From the NCBI GenBank assembly GCA_049509915.1, contig JBEKZL010000040.1, positions 1-34,654 on the forward strand: a stretch of 34,654 bases of DNA, written 5' to 3'. Both the position numbers and the translations under genes were made by a program. The notes under the pieces were generated by a model that saw only the letters and a list, made by a program, of their open reading frames with translations, did not search any database and was not told the origin of the DNA. Shown in pieces: positions 16,552 to 23,863 of this stretch. The stretch is from JBEKYD01 sp049509915 (GTDB taxonomy: Bacteria; Acidobacteriota; Terriglobia; Bryobacterales; Bryobacteraceae). The first letter of the stretch is position 1. Every line of letters begins with the position of its first letter.

Positions 16552-18909
16552 CTAACTCAGGTTCGAAATCTGCTGGATGGTGATGACTACGAACTCCGCC
16601 GGTTTGAGCGGCGCGAATCCCACGATGATGTTGACGATTCCGTTGTTCTGGTCATCCGGCGTCGTGGTGGTGGAATCGCACTGCACGAAAAACGCGGTCT
16701 GCGGCGTGGTCCCGGCAAATGCGTTTTGGCTGAACAGGCTCATCATGAACGCCGTTACGTTCATGCGAATCTGCGACCATAGCGGCTCGGCGTTGTTCTG
16801 AAACACCACCCATTGGGTGCCGTCGTAAAGCGAGTCTTCCAGAAAATAAGCGAACCGGCGCACGTTCAGGTACTTATAATCGTCGTCGGGGGTGTTATCG
16901 TAACCGGCCACGGTGCGCGCGCCCCAGTTCACATATCCCACCGAGAAGCTGCGCAGACAATTCACGCCCAGCGGATTCAATATGCCGTTCTGTTTGTCGG
17001 TCAGTGTCACTTCCAGACCGGTCACCCCGGTGAGCACGGAATTGGTTCCGGCCGGCGCGCTCCAGACGCCCCGCGCCGTGTCGGTGGCCGAGCAGAGCCC
17101 CGCAATCATGCCGGAAACGCCCATGTAGCGAAGGGTGCCGTTGTCGTTCACCTGCACGCGTGGATAAAAGACCGCGCAAGAATCCTGTGGGGCGCCGATC
17201 GCCGCCCGGAAGTTCTGCACATCGGAAGCCTGTGCGTTGAGCAGGCCGTTCTTGGTCCAGCCCACCGGGGCATCCAGCAGCAAAACCGCGCGCCGGCTTT
17301 GGCAATATACGGCTGCGGCGCTGCGCACGGCCTGCCAGTCGGTCTCGTTGTTCAATCCGTCTCCTGGCAGCACCATCAAATTGAAAAGGGGCACCGCGTC
17401 GAGCGCCCAAAACCCGGTGCGAGTGGCTTCCACTCCGACGTAGTCGCTGGCCTGGATCAGCCCGCCATCGCTGCCGCCGCTCAAAGGCGTTTGCGCCGTG
17501 AGGATGCTGAAACCGGCCCCAAAAGGAGCTGCATTGCTGCCCGCGGCGGTGGCCACCGCAAAAGTGGAATCGGTATCCTGGGGCGCGTTCGGGCGGATTT
17601 CGTCGATCATCAGGCGGTAACCGGCCACCGACGCCTGCCAGCCCTGCACTTTGCTGTTGATTTGATTGGCGATGGTCTGCAGATTCTCGCGGATACCGTC
17701 GAAATCGGTCGCGGTCGCGCCCTGGTAGAACGGCGTGCCGGCCGTGCCCAAGCTGATCGGGATGGCTTGCCCTCCGACGGTTATCTGGGTCACCTGATCG
17801 ACGGTCGCGGCCGCCAGTTCGGTCATCAACTGCGCCGTATCGCCGTTGAAAGTGGTTGCGTTGGAGGCAGTGAAGGTGGTTCCGTTGGGCGCCGGCCGCA
17901 GATTGGCGAATTTCGGAATCTCGATTCCGCCCTGATCCACTCCGGCCATCAGAATCGCGGCCAGATCGTTGGATGTCCCGCGAGTCACGACGACGCTGGT
18001 TTCCTTGGTGCCGCTCGAAGTCAACCGCAGAAAGAAGAGCGGATTCGCCCCTGGTTGATCCGCTCCTACGGTCACGCTTGTGTTGGAGGAAACTCCCAAC
18101 GCGTTATTGATCTGCTGCGCGATATAAGCCGCCAAGCCGTTAGCGCCGCCAAAAGCCACGTTTACGCCCGTCGCGGTCAGGGTCACCGGCGTCACCGGCC
18201 CGCCATCGACGCTGATGTTGATGCTACCTGTTCCGCTCGGATAAGCGTTGTTAATCAGTTTTGCGATAGCCGGTCCGATAAGGTCGGAATTCGCGACCGC
18301 GAATGGGTATCGCATCTGGCTGAATCCCGGGGGAACGGTAGTCGTCGGACTCGGCTGCGCCGTGGGAATCGACAGCAGTGTCGAGGACTGTTCGATGAAA
18401 GTGGGCGCATAACGCGGTGAACTCGGATCCATCGAAAGGCTGGTGAAGGATTCCGTCTGCGCCACGGTGCCCTGGTAAATTGCCGTCAGGTTGAAGGTGG
18501 CGTCCGGAGCGGGCGTGTCATAGTCGACCACCACCAGCAGGTTGTTGCTCCATGCTCCCTGTGAGGCGGCATTTACCGTCAGCACCGGATTTCCCGCTAC
18601 GTTCGCGAGTGTCACCGCGGAAGGCGCGGCCGTGCCCCCGTTCGATCCGGCGATTCGCACCACGAAGCAATCGGAGCCGCCGTTGGCGAAGAACTGCTGC
18701 ACCATTTGCCCCAGGTAACCGCCGGGAATCACCGCTCCGAAGTTCCTCGTGTAATCCGCGAAGCTCAGACATTCGATGGGGGAATTGATCGGTCCTTGCG
18801 TCGCTTGCCCGAAAAACGTGGCGATCGAGGTTGCTGTCGGGGTAATCGTTTGAACACCGCTTGGAGCTTCGACGATGTAAACGCCTGGATATGTCAAAGT
18901 AGGCGGCAT
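16552..18909 (-). CDS. Contractile sheath protein, long form
   Basis: A 785-aa sheath protein, first structural gene of the operon. The N-terminus LTYPGVYIVEAPSGVQTITPTATSIATFFGQA and the C-terminal FMMSLFSQNAFAG...FFVQCD...VGFAPLKPAEFVVITIQQIS are textbook sheath ends. The conserved ends carry the extended donor strands that link subunits. The central region of about 110-480 residues is a long insertion compared with Afp2 (about 350 aa), nearer T4 gp18 in size (about 660 aa), and is likely exposed on the outer surface. GGAGGG precedes the ATG by six bases. It is the single sheath gene here; Afp has three. Confidence 0.95.
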   Translation of the reverse strand: MPPTLTYPGVYIVEAPSGVQTITPTATSIATFFGQATQGPINSPIECLSFADYTRNFGAVIPGGYLGQMVQQFFANGGSDCFVVRIAGSNGGTAAPSAVTLANVAGNPVLTVNAASQGAWSNNLLVVVDYDTPAPDATFNLTAIYQGTVAQTESFTSLSMDPSSPRYAPTFIEQSSTLLSIPTAQPSPTTTVPPGFSQMRYPFAVANSDLIGPAIAKLINNAYPSGTGSINISVDGGPVTPVTLTATGVNVAFGGANGLAAYIAQQINNALGVSSNTSVTVGADQPGANPLFFLRLTSSGTKETSVVVTRGTSNDLAAILMAGVDQGGIEIPKFANLRPAPNGTTFTASNATTFNGDTAQLMTELAAATVDQVTQITVGGQAIPISLGTAGTPFYQGATATDFDGIRENLQTIANQINSKVQGWQASVAGYRLMIDEIRPNAPQDTDSTFAVATAAGSNAAPFGAGFSILTAQTPLSGGSDGGLIQASDYVGVEATRTGFWALDAVPLFNLMVLPGDGLNNETDWQAVRSAAAVYCQSRRAVLLLDAPVGWTKNGLLNAQASDVQNFRAAIGAPQDSCAVFYPRVQVNDNGTLRYMGVSGMIAGLCSATDTARGVWSAPAGTNSVLTGVTGLEVTLTDKQNGILNPLGVNCLRSFSVGYVNWGARTVAGYDNTPDDDYKYLNVRRFAYFLEDSLYDGTQWVVFQNNAEPLWSQIRMNVTAFMMSLFSQNAFAGTTPQTAFFVQCDSTTTTPDDQNNGIVNIIVGFAPLKPAEFVVITIQQISNLS

Positions 18910-18950
18910 GTGGCACCCTCCGGTTTTCTTCCGACCAGACTAAACGAGAT

Positions 18951-18977
18951 GACCGGAATTATCGGTCCAGAATTGGA
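18951..18977. promoter_or_regulatory. Two dyads in the 86-bp gap upstream of the sheath gene
   Basis: Between the regulator stop and the sheath start lie GACCG (18951-18955) paired with CGGTC (18963-18967), and, sharing two bases with it, TCCA-GAAT-TGGA (18966-18977). Neither is followed by a T run, so a terminator is not indicated. They could be operator half-sites for the adjacent Crp/Fnr-type regulator. No convincing sigma-70 promoter is seen, so the eCIS may be transcribed from upstream of the regulator. Confidence 0.4.
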
Positions 18978-18995
18978 CAACCCCGGAGAATTATT

Positions 18996-19679
18996 TCAGG
19001 AAGCCGCGGCGTTCCATCGAGGTTCTTGTTCGCACATCTCGAGATAGTGCCGAAGGGGCTCCTCTCTCACCAGGATCCGCGAATCGGGTGTTATGTCGAT
19101 CAGGCCGCGGTCGCGGAAGCGCTGCATGAACTCGCTAACCCGCGGTCGCGTGGTACCCACCATTTGCGATAGCTCCTGATGCGATATTCTCTGTGTCAGA
19201 CCATATGAATCGCAAGAGGCAAGCTTTTGTGACAGCCGCAGGAGAGCGAGCCCAAGCCGGTATTCGCAGCCGCCCGTGGCGAGGTTGGTGATGATTTGCT
19301 GCTGCTCGGACAATCGCCCGGCAAGGTACCGGACCAAATCGCTCATTAGACCGGATTCCAGCATCAGAGCCAGGAATCGCGATGTGGTAACTTGCTTGAC
19401 AACTATATCGCTCATGGCGACTGCGGTTTCATTCCGCGGAACACCGGACAAACAACTCTCGCCGAAAAAGTCGCCCGTCGTGTAGATGCCCAGCAGGCAC
19501 TCCTTGCCGGCGGGCGATTGCATAATAAGTTTGACCTGTCCCGCCACAACCAGGTAGACCCTGTCATCGCGGCTCCCTCCGGCGTAGACGACACTTCGTT
19601 TGGTAATTCTGCGCGAAACCGCACTGGACTCCGCGGCCAGCGCGGACAGCACGCACCGCTCGAAAGATAGAGTGACCAT
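18996..19679 (-). CDS. Crp/Fnr-family transcription regulator next to the eCIS
   Basis: A 227-aa protein. Residues about 20-110 form a cyclic-nucleotide-type beta-roll with GDFFGESCLSGVPRNETAVA. The Arg-Ser phosphate-binding pair of Crp aligns with E84-T85, so cAMP binding in the normal way is unlikely. There is no Fnr-type N-terminal cysteine cluster. Residues about 164-190 are the HTH: ISHQELSQMVGTTRPRVSEFMQRF. The ATG at 19679 directly follows G9-AA, which acts as or replaces the ribosome binding site. An ATG at 19709 is also in frame and would read through the G tract. It is transcribed toward the sheath, 86 bp away, and is the likely local regulator of the operon. Confidence 0.9.
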   Translation of the reverse strand: MVTLSFERCVLSALAAESSAVSRRITKRSVVYAGGSRDDRVYLVVAGQVKLIMQSPAGKECLLGIYTTGDFFGESCLSGVPRNETAVAMSDIVVKQVTTSRFLALMLESGLMSDLVRYLAGRLSEQQQIITNLATGGCEYRLGLALLRLSQKLASCDSYGLTQRISHQELSQMVGTTRPRVSEFMQRFRDRGLIDITPDSRILVREEPLRHYLEMCEQEPRWNAAAS

Positions 19680-19681
19680 TT

Positions 19682-19690
19682 CCCCCCCCC
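19682..19690 (-). repeat. G9 homopolymer in the regulator start region
   Basis: Nine consecutive C on the plus strand (G9 on the coding strand) lie two bases before the preferred ATG of the regulator. If translation starts at 19709 the tract is inside codons CGG GGG GGG. Slippage would change the Shine-Dalgarno strength or the reading frame. This is the only coding-edge homopolymer of this length noticed in the window. Confidence 0.85.
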
Positions 19691-19803
19691 GTTGAAAACA
19701 GCCATCCAATAATAATCATAGTAATCGTAGTACAAAAGATGGCTTCGCGTTAACTAATCAGACTTGAAAGATAGCTAACGGTACTGTGTATTTCCATACA
19801 GCA

Positions 19804-19814
19804 GGGGGGGGGGG
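19804..19814 (+). repeat. G11 homopolymer
   Basis: Eleven G on the plus strand lie about 120 bp upstream of the regulator start. Together with the G9 tract it brackets the AT-rich probable promoter region. A length change here could alter promoter geometry if an upstream activator site lies beyond it. Confidence 0.85.
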
Positions 19815-19986
19815 AAGTTACTGTTGACTAATCTTGGTGGGGCGGGCCCTCGGCCTGCCGTGGCGCAACATCCAGACGCGATTGTGAAAGAAGCAGAATG
19901 ACTGTCTTATGGCCGCGGCCATCGACTCCGGCTATCGGCTCGGCAGGCGAGTGCCGAACCGATCTTGGGATTTCACGGTTTAGGCG

Positions 19987-20075
19987 CGGAAACCGCTCCT
20001 GCGGTCGCGCTCGGTTACTCGTACCGCGTATCTTCAGTCACTTACCGAGCCGCGACCGCGAGGGAGCGGTTTCCC
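19987..20075. repeat. Long imperfect palindrome (REP-like element)
   Basis: The left arm (19987-20017) begins GGAAACCGCTCC and continues GCGGTCGCG-CTCGGT. The right arm (20042-20075) is its reverse complement with a few inserted bases, ending GGAGCGGTTTCC. The loop is about 24 bases. The stem has no T run, so it is more like an extragenic palindrome than a terminator. From memory, similar GGAAACCGCTCC palindromes are scattered in acidobacterial genomes. Confidence 0.75.
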
Positions 20076-20125
20076 GAACGGATCTCCCCGGCCGGTTAAG
20101 CACCCTCAGCAGGCTGCCCGGCCCC

Positions 20126-21514
20126 CTATGCTTCGAAGGTATAGCCTTCTTCGCCGTGCATGCTCAGGTCCAGGCCGGTTTCTTCCTGTTCGGGCGTCAC
20201 CCGCACGCCGATCAGCACGTCGGTGACCTTCAAGATGATGAGGGTACCCGCGATGCCAAGCCCCCAGGATATGGCGCAGCCGATGGCCTGGTTCCACACC
20301 TGTCCGGCGCGGCCATCCACCAGCCCCAGCGGCAGCGGATTTCCGGCGGCGTCTTTCAGCCCGGCATTGATGAAGCTGGTGGCGAAGACACCGGTCAATA
20401 GCGCGCCCAGCGTGCCGCCGCAACCATGCACCCCGAAGGCGTCCAGCGAGTCGTCATAGCCGAACCGGGCCTTGACTTTTGTCACCGTCATGTAGCACAC
20501 TACTCCGGCGCATAATCCGATCAGCAGGGCCGGAAACGGCTGGACAAAGCCCGAAGCCGGCGTAATGGCCACCAACCCCGCCACGGCGCCGGAAATACCG
20601 CCCAGCACGCTCGGTCTCCCGTCGTGAATCCATTCAGCCCCAATCCAGCCCAGCGTAGCCGCCGCGGCCGCGAAATGGGTGGCCACGAAAGCGCTCGTGG
20701 CGAGCGGCGAGGCCGCCAGGGCGGAGCCCGCGTTGAACCCGAACCAGCCCACCCACAGCAGGCACGCGCCGATAAAACTCAGCACCATGCTGTGCGGCTT
20801 CATCGCCAACTCCGGATAGCCGACGCGCTTGCCCAGGTAGAGCGCGCAAACCAGCGCCGATACGCCGGAAGTAATGTGCACCACCGTCCCGCCGGCAAAG
20901 TCAAAGCAGGGAATTGTGCCGCCGCTAAAGGCGTTCAACAGCCCACCCTTGCCCCATACCATGTGTGCCATGGGGAAATAAACCAGCAGGCTCCACAGCG
21001 TGGTGAACAAGATCATGGCGCTGAACTTCATGCGCTCCGCGAAAGCACCCGAGATCAGCGCCGGCGTGATGATGGCGAACATCAACTGGTACACCATGAA
21101 GGTAGCTTGCGGAATGGTGGCCGCATAATCGGCGTTGGGGGCGCTGCCCACGCCGCGCAGGAAAGCGAAGCGTAAGTCGCCCAGGTACGGTCCCGATCCC
21201 CCAAAGGCCAGGCTGTATCCCACCACGGCCCAGATTACGGTCACCAGCGCCATCAAGGCGAAACTCTGCATCATGGTGCCCAAAACGTTCTTGCGGCGCA
21301 CCAATCCGCCGTAAAAGAGCGCCAGGCCGGGACCGGTCATCAGCAGCACCAGGGCCGCGCTTACCAGCATCCAGGCATTGTCGCCCGCGCTTTGCGCCGC
21401 CTTAGCGGCCGCTTCTACCGCCGTCAGCCGGGCAGCGACGTCGGGCGGCGTCTGCCCCATCAGCAGCATCGCCGCGCACGGCAGAAAAACAAACTTTCGT
21501 AAAATCAGGGGCAT
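20126..21514 (-). CDS. amt: Ammonium transporter Amt
   Basis: A 462-aa inner-membrane ammonium channel. Supporting motifs: GPGLALFYGGLVRRKNVLGTMMQ in TM1-2, the first pore histidine in GGTVVHITSGVSALV, and the second in FGVHGCGGTLGALLTGVF. About 11 membrane spans follow a signal-like N-terminus (LILRKFVFLPCAAMLLMG), as in other Amt proteins. The ATG at 21514 has GGAGG nine bases upstream. The cytoplasmic tail EQEETGLDLSMHGEEGY is typical. No glnK/PII gene is adjacent, although amt and glnK are commonly paired. The 121-bp upstream gap shows no clear operator. Confidence 0.95.
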   Translation of the reverse strand: MPLILRKFVFLPCAAMLLMGQTPPDVAARLTAVEAAAKAAQSAGDNAWMLVSAALVLLMTGPGLALFYGGLVRRKNVLGTMMQSFALMALVTVIWAVVGYSLAFGGSGPYLGDLRFAFLRGVGSAPNADYAATIPQATFMVYQLMFAIITPALISGAFAERMKFSAMILFTTLWSLLVYFPMAHMVWGKGGLLNAFSGGTIPCFDFAGGTVVHITSGVSALVCALYLGKRVGYPELAMKPHSMVLSFIGACLLWVGWFGFNAGSALAASPLATSAFVATHFAAAAATLGWIGAEWIHDGRPSVLGGISGAVAGLVAITPASGFVQPFPALLIGLCAGVVCYMTVTKVKARFGYDDSLDAFGVHGCGGTLGALLTGVFATSFINAGLKDAAGNPLPLGLVDGRAGQVWNQAIGCAISWGLGIAGTLIILKVTDVLIGVRVTPEQEETGLDLSMHGEEGYTFEA

Positions 21515-21635
21515 TCGTGGCGCCCTCCGTTCGCAAACATGGCAACCACACATTCTCGCGCGGCTCCGCCATGGCACCAAACGGAATTTTCGATACGTCA
21601 AATTCGATTTTCTTATTCCCGCGGCCGCGAGCCGT

Positions 21636-22181
21636 TCAATCCACGATGCGTTCCATTAAGGACAGCAGATATCCAAGGTCGAACGGGCCCGTGTGGTAGG
21701 TACGGGCATCGAAATAGCGCCACATGCGGCGGTCCGGCTCCACCGTATAAAACAGAAGCTGTTCTTCGATCAGCGCCTTATCCAGCAATTCCTGGTTAAA
21801 CGCGCGGACGGAGCCTTCCAGAGTGTAGGGCACGCGGAACTCCTCGGTGGACAGAAGATCCTGCGTGGTGTGAAATTCCACTTGAAGAATGCGCCCGCGC
21901 ACGTTCACCTGTACCAGGTTGACCCCATCGTCTTGAAAAGCCTCGGGACGATATTCGGGCGGATCTAATTCCACCAGGGATTGGGCCAGTAAACCATTGA
22001 GCGCCTCCACGAATTCGCCGCAGATGGCGTGCAATTCGGCGGCCGCGGCGCGGCGCAAAGTACCCATCTCGAGGACCCGTTCGACACAGCGCTCGTCTTT
22101 CTCCGCTAAAAGCTCGATATTGCGGGCCAGTCGCTCCAGCCGCAAACTCCAAGCCTCGCTCACGCGTTGGGAACCCGCCAC
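21636..22181 (-). CDS. Hypothetical protein, unrecognised
   Basis: A 181-aa soluble, acidic protein. I do not recognise a domain. Residues 1-75 are predicted helical (SLRLERLARNIELLAEKDERCVERV), and 85-181 alternate strands and helices with FHTTQDLLSTEEFRVPYTLEGSVRAFNQELLDKALIEEQLLFYT. The GTG start has GGAGG with a 4-base spacer. It lies 51 bases after the DUF4342 gene and 121 bases before amt on the same strand, so it may belong to the same transcript. The base pattern and frame are normal for this genome. Confidence 0.8.
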   Translation of the reverse strand: MAGSQRVSEAWSLRLERLARNIELLAEKDERCVERVLEMGTLRRAAAAELHAICGEFVEALNGLLAQSLVELDPPEYRPEAFQDDGVNLVQVNVRGRILQVEFHTTQDLLSTEEFRVPYTLEGSVRAFNQELLDKALIEEQLLFYTVEPDRRMWRYFDARTYHTGPFDLGYLLSLMERIVD

Positions 22182-22232
22182 ATTGCCTCCCTCCCCACCA
22201 TAACAATACTCGGAGGGATCGGCACCAGGCGG

Positions 22233-22550
22233 TCAAGACGGCTTCGGCCCTGTTCCGGACGGGGCATCACTGTCCGGATCGGAAGGGCCACCCGAAGGCG
22301 GCTTGGTCCTTTCGACTACGATAGTCCCCATTGAGATCATCGCCGCGAGCGCGGCCACAGCCGCCAGCACCGGGGCAGCCACCACGCCGATCGCGGCTAC
22401 CGTGACCGGAATCTCTAATAAGGTGTGCCCACTTTCGTTTTTCAGAATGATGCGCCGAACGTTGCCTTCGTGAATCAACTCGCGCACCTTGCCGGCAAGG
22501 TCCTTGCCCGCAACCTTAAACTGTTCGAAAACGTGCTCGAAGGTTTCCAT
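22233..22550 (-). CDS. DUF4342 family membrane-associated small protein
   Basis: A 105-aa protein. The core VRELIHEGNVRRIILKNESGHTLLEIPVTVAAIGVV followed by a hydrophobic helix (about residues 50-75, ending SMGTIVVER) matches DUF4342. The C-terminus is a Pro/Ser/Asp-rich tail. The family is widespread and has no established role. It sits 76 bases after the XRE gene stop and is followed by the unknown protein. Confidence 0.85.
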   Translation of the reverse strand: METFEHVFEQFKVAGKDLAGKVRELIHEGNVRRIILKNESGHTLLEIPVTVAAIGVVAAPVLAAVAALAAMISMGTIVVERTKPPSGGPSDPDSDAPSGTGPKPS

Positions 22551-22626
22551 ACCACCAGTGTAGATGGATTCGGTCGTTCGTACAGGCTTGGCCTATGCTT
22601 CGGTTCTGCCGAAAGCGCAAGGCAAT

Positions 22627-22884
22627 CTACTCGCCCGCGGTCGCGCGGTTGCTCTCGCCCGGAACCGGTTGCTTCACCAGATCGTAAACGTCCAGATTGA
22701 GGGCGTTCAGGATTACATCGGCCATTTCCACTGACAACTCCCGTTTTCCCTTCAAGACATTGTGAATGTGGGGTTGCGACACACCAGTGGTGCGCGCCAG
22801 GGCACGTTCGGTCAGTTCGCCGTTACGAACCATATCCCTGAGACGGCCGACGAGACGGCCCCGCAGTTCGGCTAGACCCAGCAT
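22627..22884 (-). CDS. XRE-type helix-turn-helix regulator
   Basis: An 85-aa single-domain DNA-binding protein. The HTH is at about residues 25-48, with LTERALARTTGVSQPHIHNVLKGKR followed by the SVEMADVILNALNL support helix. The ATG is preceded by GAGGG four bases upstream. It is divergent from the zinc-ribbon protein at 23166, and an inverted repeat lies 16 bp upstream of its start, so autoregulation and control of the divergent gene are likely. Confidence 0.9.
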   Translation of the reverse strand: MLGLAELRGRLVGRLRDMVRNGELTERALARTTGVSQPHIHNVLKGKRELSVEMADVILNALNLDVYDLVKQPVPGESNRATAGE

Positions 22885-22899
22885 CCAGCCCTCGCGATA

Positions 22900-22940
22900 T
22901 ATTTCAGTTTGAAATAGGTAATAAGATTATCCCTTATTTC
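22900..22940. promoter_or_regulatory. Nested dyads upstream of the XRE regulator (candidate operator)
   Basis: TATTTCA (22900-22906) and TGAAATA (22910-22916) form a perfect 7-bp inverted repeat around GTT. Overlapping it, GAAATAGG-TAAT (22911-) pairs imperfectly with the reverse complement of ATTATCCCTTATTTC (to 22940). The AT-rich, dyad-rich block is where a short XRE protein would bind. The remaining stretch to 23165 is AT-rich and shows no other recognisable gene. Confidence 0.6.
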
Positions 22941-23165
22941 CTTGCCGATCATGGTCTACTATAGCAAACGTTCCGGATTCGTCAAATCGGAGATAAGTCT
23001 TTATCCGAAACAAGTTTATGCCCTGCATTTAACACGAAAATAAAAAAATTAGAGAATAATTTGCTTGATATAATTGACTGAATTCTAATAAATGTTAGAT
23101 TTAGTACCAGGAAAGAGGAGGCCTTGCAGGACGGGCCATCCCCGGGAAGGAAAAGGGTTAAAGTT

Positions 23166-23714
23166 ATGGATTGGAGTCGGTCCAACGCTATTGGCCTGGC
23201 GCGCGCCACCTGCGTACACTGCCAGGGAGCCGGCACACGCCTTGTCCGCCGCGACAAAGAAGTTCCATGTTACTGCGTGTTTCGGGGTATTTTCCGCGCT
23301 TGTTACAACCGCTTCCGGGAGTGCGTCGAGTTGGGGGCACACACCAGTACGGTTTCCTGGGATCATCTGGGAGGGCGGGACGGCCGCCGCTCTTATTCTC
23401 GGAAAAAAGAGGAATATGCGGCCGATTTTTGCCTCGTAACTCGCCGTATTTTGAGTGAATCGGAATACACACTTTTTCGGTATCATTTCTTGTTGGGTGC
23501 CGACTGGCGCTTGTGCTGCCGGCAATTGAAGATCGATCGCGGTACATTTTTTCATGAAGTGTACCGGATCGAACAACTGCTGGGCCGCCGATTTGCCGAC
23601 CTCAAGCCGTACGCTCTCTACCCCGTCAGCGAGTACTTCGCTGGAGTTATCAACAAGGCCCAACCGGGGCTGGAGGAGGAGGAGGAACCACTGGAATTGC
23701 CCTTGTCCGCATAG
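23166..23714 (+). CDS. Zinc-ribbon plus sigma-region-4-like HTH protein, function unknown
   Basis: A 182-aa protein. The N-terminus has a probable zinc site from C16-x2-C19 and C35-x-C37. Residues about 95-145 read LSESEYTLFRYHFLLGADWRLCCRQLKIDRGTFFHEVYRIEQLLGRRF, which resembles a sigma-70 region 4 HTH that has lost classical -35 contacts. I have seen similar acidobacterial proteins but know no named family. AAAAGGG lies 8 bases before the ATG. A TTG at 23124 would add 14 residues, but GGAGG is too close to it. The C-terminus is a poly-Glu tail. It is divergent from the XRE gene. Confidence 0.8.
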   Translation: MDWSRSNAIGLARATCVHCQGAGTRLVRRDKEVPCYCVFRGIFRACYNRFRECVELGAHTSTVSWDHLGGRDGRRSYSRKKEEYAADFCLVTRRILSESEYTLFRYHFLLGADWRLCCRQLKIDRGTFFHEVYRIEQLLGRRFADLKPYALYPVSEYFAGVINKAQPGLEEEEEPLELPLSA

Positions 23715-23791
23715 CCTTCACTTTCGCGTCAGCTAATTCTGTCCCTGTACCACCTGTCCTCAGGTCCTGTTCCTGGTCGCTTGTCCATAGT

Positions 23792-23833
23792 GCCCCTGTC
23801 GCGGATTCGCGTCGGCGACAGGGGCCTGTCCCC
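23792..23833. repeat. Intergenic hairpin with GGGGACAGGC-type motif
   Basis: GCCCCTGTCGC (23792-23802) pairs perfectly with GCGACAGGGGC (23815-23825), giving an 11-bp stem and 12-base loop, followed by CTGTCCCC. It lies between two plus-strand genes. It might stop upstream transcription, but there is no T run; a short repeated palindrome is at least as likely. A related 13-mer appears at 26301. Confidence 0.75.
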
Positions 23834-23863
23834 GCTTCCGAATTACAATAGAGCTTCCCTCTA

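Larger units (their letters stand above)
19710..20125. other. 416-bp non-coding stretch between regulator and ammonium transporter
   Basis: No supported gene. It holds the regulator upstream region (an AT-rich stretch at about 19700-19800 that must contain its promoter, though I could not fix one), a G11 tract, and a long imperfect palindrome. The palindrome lies 50 bp past the transporter stop and may end or shield that transcript. The region has the base pattern of an intergenic repeat, not of a decayed gene. Confidence 0.7.

Noticed and set aside
16813..18420. 535-aa plus-strand frame opposite the sheath gene
   Set aside because: Low-complexity, Arg/Gly/His-rich translation with no family sequence; high-GC shadow of the sheath gene.
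1..18909. Type VI secretion system
   Set aside because: No TssJ/L/M/K or ClpV-type ATPase; Afp/PVC-type ATPase, Pvc16-like cap and wedge genes instead.
23085..23663. 192-aa minus-strand frame across the zinc-ribbon gene
   Set aside because: No family sequence; the plus-strand frame has a clear cysteine pattern and HTH.
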